Source of the DNA: Lepeophtheirus salmonis
Taxonomy: Eukaryota > Arthropoda > Copepoda > Siphonostomatoida > Caligidae
NCBI RefSeq assembly: GCF_016086655.4
Contig: NC_052135.2
Coordinates: forward strand, 20,178,363-20,242,362
Direction of reading: 5' to 3'
Length of the DNA: 64,000 nt
A program made the position numbers and the translations under genes. A model generated the notes under the pieces. It saw nothing but the letters and a program-made list of their open reading frames with translations, was not told where the DNA came from and searched no databases. Positions 35,690-46,759 of this stretch are shown here, one piece after another. How positions within the stretch are numbered: position 1 is the first letter of the stretch; each line of letters opens with the position of its first letter.

Positions 35690-36221
35690 ACGTATAGTCC
35701 GATTTTTTCTTTTTGATCCATCCAAGCCGAACTTTCTTAAAAGAGAACTATGTGGGAAATACGTACGCAGGTAGGAGGGTTTTTGAAATTGGGAACAAAA
35801 GCTATAATGAATTAGGTGCATTATTTGTACAGAATACAGAAATTGGGAAGGAGTAGGATAAGGCAAAAATTGTAAGACTTGCGTGCATAATTTTTGCCTT
35901 ACCCCACTCCTTCCCAATTTCTGTATTCGGTATAGGATTTCCTGACTGAAACCCAATACTAATATGAACAAGTCAGCCACAAAAAAATGAAGCAGTCTAG
36001 ATTTATTTTAATGCCGTCATATGATGTATTTCATAAGTGTAGTACTCGTATAATTGGATAAGGGAGAAATAGATCCAAAGTGTGAAACCACAAAAATTGT
36101 CCCACGATTTTAAAACGATTCAATGTCAATCTACGATTTGAGAACCAAACCATCACTCTGGAAAAATTCAAGTAGGACCTAACCGAGGAAAAATGTGTCT
36201 AGGAACGTGTTTCATCACTAC
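35690..36221. mobile_element. Family B remnants carrying a hairpin insert
   Basis: Reading the minus strand from about 35962, ATTAGTATTGGGTTTCAGTC and AGGAAATCCTATACCG form a family B start, interrupted after TATACC by the hairpin at 35832-35928. To the right, 36000-36221 carries degenerate family B interior phrases and ends with GTGTTTCATCACTACTA. Probably two fragments. The open frame at 35663-35980 is the translation of this composite. Confidence 0.5.
35832..35928. repeat. Near-perfect 40-bp-arm hairpin
   Basis: The left arm starts GAATACAGAAATTGGGAAGG and ends GGCAAAAATT. The right arm is its inverse with only two mismatches. The loop is about 17 nt (TGTAAGACTTGCGTGCA). This is far more exact than the old foldbacks around it, so it is young or maintained. 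It could be a recent small foldback transposon or a transcribed hairpin. Confidence 0.8.
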
Positions 36222-36744
36222 TATTTATGTTGTTGCAAAGTGCTAGTTTTGTGCGGATTTCAATTCTCATTTATGAAAGTGTATAGTGCAATAGATAGAC
36301 ATTAATATATTTATGAATACGTACACCTTTTTTCGGTATCTTTACCTAAAGTAATTATTATTAGTCAGCAAATATGTTTTTATTATTTATTTTAATATTG
36401 ATTATATTTTTTTTGTGGCGGTAAAGAAAAAAGAATGATCAACAACAGTACAAATAAGAATACAAATTAAAGCAAATATTGAATAATTCTTCATATCATC
36501 ATTATATGAAAATGATCATATACAATACATGAAATATTTTGTATTAATGAATGATTTATTTCTGCCATTTATACCTAGCTACATATCACAAGAATATCCC
36601 CACAGCATTAACAATTTCTATATATTTTTAGATCGGCTGTTAATTTATAGACTTTATCTCATACTTCAAGGTGATTTTCTAATTTTTTTTCTGACGTCTA
36701 CACATAAACAACTTGTAAAATTTTGGAACAGACGAATGCTCAAT
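36222..36744. other. Gene-free spacer
   Basis: AT-rich. The open frame at 36529-36762 has no recognisable domain. Confidence 0.4.
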
Positions 36745-37092
36745 ATATATCTAAGAACTTAGGATATTATAGTCTTCAAATCTTTCAAACAACTATCCAT
36801 TTCAAAATGAACAAGTAATGTGATTTAAAAACGTTTCTTTTTTGTAAGAGTGAAAACTCAATGATAAATTAAATTTTGGCTGCACAATAGTGCATGTTAC
36901 CAAATTTAATGTTTTGCGGCATTTTCTCCTTGAAAAACAAGAAACGTTTTAAATCACATAATTCTTCATTTTTAAAAGAAGAATTAGTAGAGATTGGAAG
37001 ATATAATATATCTGTAGAGTTCTTAGAAACAAGTTTTTTATTCCAAAACATGTCGATTCGTGTACGTACACGTCCGATAGATGTGGAAACTC
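36745..37092. mobile_element. Family C foldback, left end truncated
   Basis: Starts in the family phrase ATCTAAGAACTTAGGATATTATAGTCTTCAAA and ends with CCGATAGATGTGGAAACTCC. Arms pair through GTGATTTAAAAACGTTTCTT and AAGAAACGTTTTAAATCACAT, and GAAAACTCAATGATAAATT pairs with the TTTAATGTTTTGCGGCATTTTC side. The outermost left repeat is missing. Open frames on both strands here reflect the palindrome. Confidence 0.65.
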
Positions 37093-38034
37093 CCCTATAT
37101 TATCCTGAATGTTTTTTTAGGTGCACTCAAATGTTATCCCATTTTTATTTATCGCTATTAGTGCCTATGATTGATTAGGTAGACAAGAATCCAACAGTTG
37201 GAGCAAATAAGAAGTCATTATCTAACTACAAGTTCATTTCTGATATTTTTTATTGATCTCTTTGGAGAATGGAAGGTTGAAAGATACAATAAAGATTGCT
37301 ATGTGTGAAGAGTTAAAAGTTGGAGAAAGACGCCTTTGCCATTATTACTTATTGTTCTATCATTTGTTTGTTATGATTGCTTCTGTTATATGATGTACCC
37401 TGGTGCTTGATGAGTTTCCCATATTTTTTAAAGTCATTCTCTTGCTGCTGCTAATGTGAGTGGGGAACAGCAGGGTGCCCCCCCCCCCTAAATAAAGGAA
37501 ATAATAAGAAAAATATGTATGAATCTGTAGAATGAGTGAGTGAGAGCAACCGTTTATCTATCCCATGAGTGAGAGATGATTATTATTTTTTGGAAAATCA
37601 CAGCAGGGTTATTATTGTTATTATTATTTTTAGAGTATTAATTATTTTCTTTATAAATATATATTCATGTTAGTAATTAGTGGGCTGCGATTCATTCCGT
37701 CTTATACGTTCATGGGCTTATTGATTGATTAGTTGATATTTTCTCATTAATTTATTTATTTTAATGAAACGTTCATATATTAACAATAAAGTAGAACAAG
37801 ACTATTCAACTGGGGGCTTGCAGTCCGAATACTGTCTTCTGAGTTTTATAGTTGTACCTTAAGTCATTGCATCTTCATATCATAAAATGTTCTAGCATAT
37901 GTATACATTGGAGCTAGTCCAACTGGACCTTTGCTCATAATTAGGGCTGCATCTTTCCTTAAAATAATTTGACGTCCCGTCTTAAACACAAGGCGTCCCA
38001 TGAAAAAGTCTTTGCTAAGTGACGTCAAAGTAGT
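37093..38034. other. Gene-free stretch
   Basis: Contains a C run at 37479-37488 and TTA microsatellite at 37617-37630. TATTCAACTGGGGGCTTGCAGTCCG at 37803 looks like one hAT terminal repeat, without a visible partner. No exon seen. Confidence 0.35.
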
Positions 38035-38175
38035 TTTAATTCAATAAATCTCGGTTATCTTGGAGTCATTCACAATGATGTTTTACTCAAAGAATTCAAT
38101 TGGTAAATTGACCTAGGTACAACTTTACTACATTTGTCATACTGATGCAATGTTTTAAAATACGGCGTATTTTTC
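38035..38175 (+). repeat. Dispersed repeat G, copy 2
   Basis: TCAATAAATCTCGGTTATCTTGGAGTCATT, AATTCAATTGGTAAATTGACCTAGGTACAACTTTA and CATACTGATGCAATGTTTTAAAATA match the copy at 29922-30165 in order, with a shorter middle. Nature unknown. Confidence 0.55.
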
Positions 38176-38229
38176 AACGACCGATAAAAGTGGCGAGGAT
38201 GATTTTAAGTCCCATATTACAAACCTAAT

Positions 38230-38580
38230 ACATATATGGTGCGTCAACATAAAAACAATCGTGAACAAAAATCAAGAAAAGGAGAAAATCCTAATATACT
38301 GTTTTAGTTTATATATACATACATCCCAATATTTCAAGGACATATTTGAGCCAATTATAGGCTTTTATTCAAATTTATGAGATGATTGAAGATAAAAAAG
38401 GATTTTAGATATAGTTTAGAACCTTTATTTGTTTAAGATACTTATTAGTCCCGGATGGGACCCTTTCAAATAAAATATATGAATTTCTAATTTTTTGATG
38501 CGATGATCAATGTTGGCTACTTTAAGGTAAATTTGCAGCGACTCCAATGGATTACTTAAGAATAAAATGTTGATAAAAAT
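38230..38580 (+). mobile_element. Family A MITE, 3' truncated
   Basis: Begins with CATATATGGTGCGTCAACATAAAAACAATC, one of the best-preserved left ends, and keeps landmarks through TTGGCTACTTTAAGGTAAATTTGC. The right inverted repeat is missing. Confidence 0.75.
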
Positions 38581-40207
38581 AAAAAGCTATAAAAGAAAAA
38601 GTACCTATTTGACGCCTAATTATTATCCTCTTCTCATAGTTTTATTACAAGGATGTGTTTCGTAAACCAGTCTAATGAACATATTTATGTATGACTAAAC
38701 GTATTTGATATGTAGGTACATACATTTTAGTATTTTAAATAAATAGACTCCGAGAGAGAACAATCTGTTCTGTCGTATGTATAAATATATAAAGAAAAAG
38801 GAAATGAATTTATGCAAATTTATCCTCCTCCATCCTTCCCCCCTCCTTCTCTTCTATTTTTATACATAAATAGTAGATGATGTTAAAAAGAATATATAAT
38901 ATATACTACATATTATATAACATTTCCTCCTACTCACACAGGTGGCTTTATACCCTTAATTGATGATGATGAAGAAAGGAAATGTCCTTAGTATATCCTT
39001 CTATGGGTGGGAATCTTCTAAAAACAAATAAATAATCAGACCGTGACAGGGGGCACCCCTCCCCCTGATTATAAGGTTGTTCTCAAATTTGTCAAAAAGA
39101 AAAAGTACCTTATTTTTCACAATTTTAAAATTCAAAATTTCTAACTTAATTTATTCCAAATTATATTGTCAAATATTCAGAGAAGTATTTCTTCAAATTG
39201 AAAAGTTTTGCGAGAATTTGTAACTGCCATATTTTTTTATCCTTCTTTTCTAAATAAAATAGTCATCCGGTTAAATCTTTCTTCTTGAAAAATGTTTTTT
39301 GTGACTTTTCTAAAGTTTTATTGACATTTATAAAAAAAACTAAGCCTTGATATGTCCTCTGTTACAATACTTAAACAATGACATATACATAGCACGCACA
39401 ACCTGATGAAATGTAATTAACTAATGAAAAATAACAAGGAAAAGTTTTTGAGTCATAAAAAACTTATCTTTATGGATAGGAATTATTTATCAAATAAGGG
39501 GTTTTCTCCCTTTTTCAATATATACGGTGTCTAAAAATATCCTCTATGTAAGAGGAAAGTTGATATAAAATTAAATTTTTGGTATATTAATGAGCTTGTA
39601 TATAAGAGTGATATTTTTCTTTCTACAGCTCAAAACAATATGTCACTTTTCGTACCAATTTCATAGCATAGTCAATAATGGTAATTTAGTAAAAATCAAT
39701 GGCCGATTTTAACTGACTTTGTTACTAAGGACACAGTCATGCCATATTTCAGGCGGATTGGTTTTCTCGTTTCCTAGTTTACACCGGAGAACAAAACTGT
39801 GATACTTATATACATGGTTTTTATTAATATACAGATAAAATATCAAGAGATATATATAGAGAGAGAAATGGGGAGTAATAATGAATTAGAGAACATGTGA
39901 TCTTTGACTCAAAGAAAGTCCATATTGTAACTATATAAAGAAATACATAAATATCAAGGTACTTTATGTGACCCCGTTTTATAGTTGTAAAAATATATAA
40001 AATTAGCCAGGGTATCAAAGAACTTCTTCCTTGAGAAAAAAAAACACACTTCAAAAAAAAAAAAAAAAAAAAAAAAAATCAACAAGAAATAAAAAAGATA
40101 TGATATACAGTTTGTATAATATGAAAGAGAGGATTTTTTTAGACAGCAGAAATATAATTCATTTATTTGCTTTTCTGGTAAGATCAAAGTGCTTTTGAAC
40201 TTTCACT
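38581..40207. other. Gene-free stretch
   Basis: AT-rich with poly-A at 40053-40078. TATACGGTGTCTAAAAATATCC at 39525 may be one end of a Tc1/mariner copy, but no protein remains were recognised. Minus-strand frames at 39824-40187 are low-complexity. Confidence 0.35.
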
Positions 40208-40420
40208 ATATGTGGTACCTCAACATAAAAATGATCTTGAACAAAAATCAAAAAAGGAAAAAATCCTAATTTATTTTTTTACATTAAAAAAATACATCCA
40301 ATTCCTTGATATTTCTTCATATTAGTACAATATGGACTTTGTTTGAGTCAAATATCGTATGTTCTTCTTAAAATAAATCATTGCTACATAGCTTAGTTTT
40401 ATGTTGATACGTCACATATA
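40208..40420. mobile_element. Family A MITE, internally deleted (213 bp)
   Basis: Both ends are kept: ATATGTGGTACCTCAACATAAAAATGATC at the left and TTAGTTTTATGTTGATACGTCACATATA at the right. The left 90 bp follow the family (GAACAAAAATCAAAAAAGG, AAAATCCTAATTTATTTTTTTACAT). The right end also reads as an inverted left end, so this may be a foldback of two left ends. Confidence 0.7.
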
Positions 40421-40778
40421 TACAAAAGTAGTTGGCACGTAAATAGGAAAAAAATAAGTGTTACTAAAAATGAATTATATTACTAGACAATGGATTTTAA
40501 AGGCATTTATCCAATGCAATAACAATATCTTTTCTTAACGAAGAAGGAGGAGAAGAAAGAAACAAAACATACACAGATAGACAACATTAATGCCCGTAAA
40601 TCCCTTATCTAGATGACCCTTATGTGGATTAATAGTTCCCAAAGGATAGAGGATAAGAGCCAAAATTCTTTATATATATATATATATATAACAATAATAA
40701 TGATATTACTATTCTTATTCTTATTATTTAACCACAATTACTAAAAGTAGAAGAAGTGAACGTCTCCTTCCCTATTTA
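40421..40778. other. Gene-free spacer with (TA)n
   Basis: A (TA)n tract at 40671-40690 and ATT repeats near 40695-40730. Nothing else. Confidence 0.45.
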
Positions 40779-42010
40779 GGGGAGACCAGGAATAGTTACA
40801 ACGCTTTGTTTATGGATCAATTATACGAAATTGAGTTACATAAAACATGCAAAAAATTGGTTGTAGTTTTGCCACAATACAATCCTCGTCAAATGTTGCA
40901 ACTCATGACCGGTAATTTCGCCACGAACATTTTAACAGCCGCAAAATTCGCCTTGTAAAGATGTTACCACATGACTCATTCGCAGCCTGTTTATGTTTTT
41001 TATAATATAGGTTGGAACTTTACTTTTGGTGTTTACTGTTACTGTTGTTACTCAGCTATGGATCAGAAGAAAAAAGGAAAATGGTTAGGAAACAATGAAG
41101 AAATAGTGTTTAAAAGAACGATGGAGAGAGAAGTCACGAATTTGGGATCATAGGTATATTTGGAATGGACTAATTGACTAGTGGCACCCTACTCATAGTC
41201 ATGATCTCTGTTGAGACTTGAAGAAATGTAAAAACTCTATCGATAGAAAGAAATTGATTTTTCAACAGTAAAGAATAAAGATAAAGTTAGAACTTATAAT
41301 TTAAAAAAAAACATAAAAAGGTAGCGAACATGTTATGCGGCAAAATTTCCAAAATGCCAAATTACTAGAGGCAAAAATGTATGCGACAAAATGGCATACC
41401 TAAAGACAATTGCTACAGTTAACAAATAGAGTTTGAATAATAAATTAAAAAAATTAGACTAAATAATTTAAATACTTTTTAGGAATAATTATCCAGACTT
41501 TTCAAGATATTAAATTATTAACATTCAATGTATTTTAGGTAACAGATAATAAGATAAAAAATAGATAAATCACTGATCAATATTATAGATTGGAGAAATT
41601 CCTAGCACAAACCTCTTCATGCCCCTGCCCTGCCTAACGAACATATTCGCTGTAAATTATAAATGATATAGAAGAATACAAGTCCAATTGCAACATTTAT
41701 TGCAACTGATCTATTGTATTGTGTATTACAATAACTCCAAATTTTTCTTCAGTGGCATAAACATAATCAATATGTAGTAGCAAACACAATGAAAAACTAC
41801 ATTATCAAAAAATTTTGCTTCTCCAAAAATTAATTTCACCTTTCGAAATCAGTTTTAATCCAATATATCGAAGATAAGAAGATCAAAATTATTGATTTTT
41901 TTTCACAATAATCTGCATTTATATTATATATTTTGCAATGTCCTTTGTGTGATTGTAGCTTTTTTTATGTTTCTGAACAAGTACTTGCTGCATCTGTCCT
42001 CGGTCTTCCC
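40779..42010 (+). mobile_element. TA-flanked TIR element, GGGAGACC ends (copy 2)
   Basis: About 1232 bp between TA dinucleotides (40777-40778 and 42011-42012). The left end is GGGGAGACCAGGAATAGTTAC and the inverted right end is GGGAAGACCGAGGACAG. It shares with copy 1 the left phrase CTTTGTTTATGGATCAATTA and the right phrase TCACAATAATCTGCATT...ATTTTGCAATGT. An open frame at 40971-41153 is too short and unrecognised to call transposase. Lacks the foldback insert of copy 1. Confidence 0.65.
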
Positions 42011-42474
42011 TACATATATATTAAATATAAATAGGTACAAAGTAGAATCAATCCCTGGAAGTCTTATTTTTTTTCAGGAGGGGCTACATATATATTTATG
42101 TATTTAGTTCTTTCAACAAAGGTTTATCAAAGCGTAAAACAGTGTGCTAAGCGGCGGAGAAAATCTTTTGTGTGTTGTTATGAAGAACGCTTTTTTTAAA
42201 CAGAAGAAAGAAGAAATATAAAAATCTATATTTTTCTTTCTTCATCTTTGTAGCTATATTTAATGCTATAAATATATATAATAACAAGGCTGCTACTACT
42301 GCTATATCATAATACATATATATATATGTATACATTTTAATTCAGAATAACTCATGCGTTCATAAACGATAATTACAGAAGCAGTCATTTTTGTTTTGTT
42401 CAAAAACCTACCCCCTCCCCTCTACCTTTGACACGAGAAAAGATCCAAAAACGATCATCTACTCTGCATTTACA
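42011..42474. other. Gene-free spacer
   Basis: AT-rich sequence, nothing recognisable. Confidence 0.4.
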
Positions 42475-42476
42475 TA

Positions 42477-43282
42477 CAGGGTGTGTAAGCGCTCGTTACA
42501 AAATATTAAAGAGGTTTTTTCTTTAAATTTTATTGGTAATAATGAACGAAAATGTACTTCAATGTAAAGCAGGAATTGTTTTCTTTTCATTTATTGAAAT
42601 ACATTAATTTATCTTGTGAATAATTACAGAGGAGGAAGCTAAACGAAGAATAATCTCAGAACTCCTTTACGGGGAATGGTAAAAATAGTTATTGCCAAGA
42701 TTGTAGACGTCCATCTATAAACCGTTTTTTTGATAGAAAATCCAGAAAGAGTGCCAGTTTAAAGAGTAAAATAAAATCTCACCCAACAATCTCAGTGCAC
42801 TGCACTGCTTCAAATTCAGTGAGAGGACAATTGGGAAGGTTGTCACATTGGCATCAAGAGCTTTGTTAAAGTCTTTGACACCTTATAACAGTATTAGTGG
42901 GCAAGAAAATGAATGAAAGAGGGCTGACATTTTTGCTGTTCTTATCCCCTGATCTCAACGTGTTTGACTATTTCTGGTAGAGCATCGCTGAGAGGGAGTC
43001 GAATTCTACTTTTCACCTAAATTGGATTTTCTCAAAGAAGACGTTATTCGTCCTTGTGATAAGGTTCCTGAGGAAGTATCAAGAGAGCCTTCAGTAATTT
43101 CCATCCTCGCATTGAGGCAGTTATCACAGCAGGGAGAGGTCATATCAAATAGAAAAGTTGTAAAATATAGGTTACTTTGCCAAATTATCAATAAAATTTT
43201 TTTAACTTATGAAGTAAAAAATGTCAAAAAGCTTATTAATTTGAATAATATATAGACTTTGTAACAAGCGGACACAGCCTTG
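42477..43282 (+). mobile_element. Mariner-type element, internally deleted
   Basis: About 806 bp flanked by TA (42475-42476 and 43283-43284). Terminal repeats are CAGGGTGTGTAAGCGCTCGT and, inverted from the right, CAAGGCTGTGTCCGCTTGT. The 3' half encodes a mariner transposase end in broken frames: SPDLNVFDYFW near 42946 with the DxxxxD catalytic block, LDFLKEDVIRPCDKVPEEV near 43022, and NFHPRIEAVITAGRGHIK near 43095-43151 as the typical C-terminus. Most of the DNA-binding and first catalytic part is deleted. The open frames in this interval are fragments of this, not separate genes. Confidence 0.75.
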
Positions 43283-43284
43283 TA

Positions 43285-44391
43285 GACACATATTTTGTCT
43301 TAAGCTCTGTTTTTTCCTTAGTCATAACTCAAAAGATGTAAGTAAAAAAAAAAAAAAACAGACCGTTTCAAAGACATAAAATAATTTTAATTACTTACTT
43401 TTTATTTTTTAAAGATATATACAAAAAATACTTATTTGTGATTTATAGTATTTATCTTCCTCTACTGACAAATTTTTATAAAATGTAATTCTCTGTTTTA
43501 TGATATTCAGTGAATGGAAAGGTAGATTTTCAGACCAAACCCTGACAGTTCTATTTATATAAAGAAAGAGACACGTATTCATTCATTTGCTGAAATAATT
43601 ATTGAATTTTTAATAAATTTTAGGGTGGTATAAAACATGGGGGAAAACTGGATGAGAAACACTGTTGGATAATCAGAGTTTCATATATAAAAAGTTCTTA
43701 TTTGATTCGATCTTCTGCATATATATTTATACATTATATGTACATGTATAAAAAAAATATACCAACAAAACATCAAATGGATTTTAATTTTTTCTTTTCT
43801 TTTCTTATTTCTTATAAGTTCTTCAATTTTTCCTTGAAAGCGTTTCATATTATTTTTTAATATTGCAACTTGTACAAACTACAACTTGCACACAACATAT
43901 ATACCTATGTAACATTATGATTATTATTTCAAGACAGCCATAAATTAACGAAAGTTATGCTTTAAAAAAACAAAATATGAAAGGCATAAAGAAAGAAAAA
44001 ATTACATTTTTTCCCTCTTCTCGTTAAATAATACGAAGTAGTAAAACTCCTGCTCCCTGTCTTAGTCAATTTCTACATAAATAAATATAATTTATGCTCA
44101 AAACTATGTACATATAATATGTTCACCTCAAAAATAGTAAAAAAAAAGCAGAAGAAAGTGGGGATGAGCTTCAAAATGTTGTTATTTTTAGTGGAGATGA
44201 GGGCGAATATAAGTACTACATATAAATATAACGTATATAAGTTGATATAAACATATTTTAAATGAGTATAAAAAATCTGATCAATATAATGGTTATTATT
44301 GAACATCTTTTTATATAAACACAACAAAAGAGAGAAAAAAAGAAAAATCAAGCAGATGTGCTTACTCCTTGTCTTCGTGTATATTAGACTG
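43285..44391. other. Gene-free stretch
   Basis: AT-rich. An ACTTGTACAAACTACAACTTGCACACAACATAT phrase at 43868-43900 recurs diverged near 22745 and 49715. No exon seen. Confidence 0.4.
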
Positions 44392-44393
44392 TC

Positions 44394-45442
44394 CCGTTTT
44401 CGGGTTGATATTTTTCTTCCCTTGCAAAATACTATAAAAATTGTTGGCTGCTAATGACAGCAGGACGGTGGCCATGGAAGTCAGAATCCGTTAAGAAGTG
44501 TATGCCAACTCACCTGCATAAACAACTAGCCTTGAAAATGGATGGCACTAAAACGTTTCCCTCTTAGCCATCCGATAGAACAGTGATTTTTTTCGATTAT
44601 GTTTCAACGAGTAAGAAGATTGTAGAGTTGGTGCGAAAGATTCGAAGGGTACATTTGACTGGAGCCGCCTCTGGTGCAGATATTGGTGGTAGTAGCATAT
44701 ACTCCAAAGATACTCTAGAGGACCGATGTGAAGAATGTTTTCGTGTGAACAGCCAGGGAACAAGAGTTAGGTGAACACCTTTTCTGCTGGGGACCATAAA
44801 ATAACTGACTTTGGCAAAGTTAAAGTCCTCTTATGCCATTATTGGGGTGGTCCAAGCCTTATTTTTGGATAAAGTGCTATTTTCTGTGTCAAAAGTGGAT
44901 ATTTTTAGGGCTCTTATACATACCATCGTTCCAAACATGATGATATGCGTAAACCATTGTACTTTTTATATTCGTTTTATCAGTTGAAAATATTTTGCAC
45001 CTTGTATTTTAATAATTTAAGGGGCCTAAGACGAGCTGTTCAACGATTTGTAGTTTCCCTGTTTTATCCAACATAACACAAGATAATGTTCTTCATTTTT
45101 GTTCGACAACCATCATTTTAACTACCTTTTTTGCTAAGTTATATATGATAAAACAGGGAAAAACCAAATCATTGACCGTATCTTAGTAGACCCCTTAAGT
45201 GATAAAAAACAAGGTACACAATATTTTTAGCTGATAAACCAAAAAAATATATCAAGTATAATTTTTTACTAATAGCATTATTTTTGGAACAGGGTAAAAT
45301 AGAACAAAAAATATACTTTTTCCAAACTAAAAGGCTTTGAGATGCCTGTAAGTTTGCCAAAGTCAGTCTTTTGATTGTACCTAGCATTACAAGGTCTTTG
45401 TGGAGAGGGGACAAATATTAACTCGAAAACAAGACAGTCTAA
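44394..45442. mobile_element. Palindromic TA-flanked foldback element
   Basis: About 1049 bp between TA dinucleotides (44392-44393, 45443-45444). The ends TTAGACTGTCCCGTTTTCGG and (inverted right) TTAGACTGTCTTGTTTTCGA match closely. Similarity between arms continues inward almost to the centre: ACTGACTTTGGCAAA at 44801 against its inverse at 45355, TTATCAGTTGAAAATATT at 44978 against its inverse at 45225, and TTAAGGGGCCTAAGAC at 45017 against GTATCTTAGTAGACCCCTTAA at 45178, with the pair TTTCCCTGTTTTATC/GATAAAACAGGGAAA flanking the centre. The left arm is longer by the 28S-like insert at 44442-44772. No transposase is visible. Confidence 0.8.
44442..44772 (+). pseudogene. Diverged 28S rRNA fragment inside the foldback element
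   Basis: Several long matches to the universally conserved part of 28S (LSU) rRNA, in the right order and orientation: GACAGCAGGACGGTGG directly followed by CCATGGAAGTC, then AACTCACCTGC, AACTAGCC, TGAAAATGGATGGC, then TGGAGCCGCC, GGTGCAGAT, TGGTGGTAGTAGCA, ATACTCCA, and TCGTGTGAACAGCC. A variable block between ATGGATGGC and GGAGCCGCC fits an expansion segment. Base changes such as CCAACTCACC for ACAACTCACC show it is a decayed copy and not a working rRNA gene. Sequence similarity to 28S is lost soon after AACAAGAGTTAGG. Confidence 0.85.
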
Positions 45443-46040
45443 TATATATTATATACATACATTGGAAAATCCCTTTAATTTTTAAGACATCACGAAAAGC
45501 AAAAACTTTGCATGCTAATCTAATCTATCCTACGTATAATCCTTAAACATAAATGTACATACATATTACATATATGTATATCAAAAAAGGGAATTATTTT
45601 TTTGTAAAATCCTACTCAATGAATGAAACAGACTATCATAAGGGAGAGAAAAAAATATTTAAAGAAAATAGTTCAAGAAACTTTCAAGATTAAAAAGAAA
45701 AGAGAGAAGAAGGAACTTTTTCGATATGATGTTTATCTAACAAACTAACCAATTGTTACTAGTAATATTTCTGTCAACGTCATAACATTTTTTTTTGTAT
45801 GATTATACAATAAGTTTTTTTTTTTTTTTTTAAAGTAAAAAACTTTTATGTATGTATAAGAATACTATTATCAATATTATTTAGTTCATATTAGTACTGA
45901 TATTACATATTATTATACTGTAAGTACATATTGTTACCTTGAACTGCTTCTACCCTGATAATAAAATGTATTTTGTATAGGTTGGTATATCAATATATTC
46001 TCCTTGTATCAAAAAGTATACCGATACTTATGTATATTAT
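45443..46040. other. Gene-free spacer
   Basis: AT-rich with a T run at 45817-45831. Nothing recognisable. Confidence 0.4.
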
Positions 46041-46759
46041 ACTGGTTCTTAGAATGTTTTTATTCTTTCAAAATATTCGAGGGACATAGTCGAAAGTTTT
46101 ATTTTGGTAAAAAAATGACGAAATATAAAGTTTGAGCCATATTCATGAATGTTTAAAACTTCCACATAGCCTTTGAAGCTGTAAATTTTACAATTATATA
46201 TATAGCAGAATTATTTCCTAAAATATAATCAACTTATGTAAAAATAGGAACAATTTATTTATATAATTCCATTGGATGAATACATATTCTTTCAAAAGTG
46301 TCAATATGGTTAGTATGTACTATGCTAGGGAGATTTCATAAGAGATGTCGTCAATAACTTTATGATCCACTTGAAAAACGATGTAAAAAAAATTAGGTCT
46401 TATAATTTACATAAATGACGAAAAATATGCGGTACATCGATATCTTATTCATCCTTGTTTTACAACAAATAATGATTTTAAGATAAAACTATAATTACAC
46501 TTTTGGAAGATTATTTATCCATCTAATAAAGTTGTTTATCATAAAATTCTTTATTTTGGTGTAGACTCCCTATTTTTCAGGTAAGAGTTATATTTATTTC
46601 ATAAAGTTGTCAAATGTACAACGTCAAATACTGTGCACAAGTTCAAACATTGATGTATATGGTTCAAACTTTATATTTTGTCATTTTTTTACAAAAAAGT
46701 TCCTTGTTGGACTATGTTCCTCTAATATTTTGAAAGAAAAAAGATTTTAAGAACCAGTG
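46041..46759. mobile_element. Foldback element with ACTGGTTCTTA ends
   Basis: About 719 bp. The left end ACTGGTTCTTAGAATGTTTTTATTCTTTC and the inverted right end ACTGGTTCTTAAAATCTTTTTTCTTTC match, and the arms stay similar for more than 120 bp (CAAAATATTCGAGGGACATAGTC and CAAAATATTAGAGGAACATAGTC; GACGAAATATAAAGTTTGA and GACAAAATATAAAGTTTGA). No coding content. The target duplication is unclear. Confidence 0.7.

Noticed and set aside
35832..35928. A microRNA gene.
   Set aside because: The stem length would fit, but nothing beyond the fold supports it, and it interrupts a transposon. Reported as a hairpin only.
36894..37178. A 94-codon frame and its minus-strand partner as a gene pair.
   Set aside because: Both overlap a family C palindrome, where open frames on both strands are expected by symmetry.
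43022..43255. A 77-codon frame as a possible small gene.
   Set aside because: It lies inside the TA-flanked mariner copy and reads as its C-terminal region in a shifted frame.
44583..44797. Overlapping short protein frames on both strands.
   Set aside because: They fall in 28S rRNA-derived sequence.
45017..45198. A separate piggyBac-like element with TTAA flanks and GGGG ends inside the foldback.
   Set aside because: Similarity between arms continues outward on both sides of the TTAA sites, so this is more simply the centre of the large palindrome. Not fully excluded.
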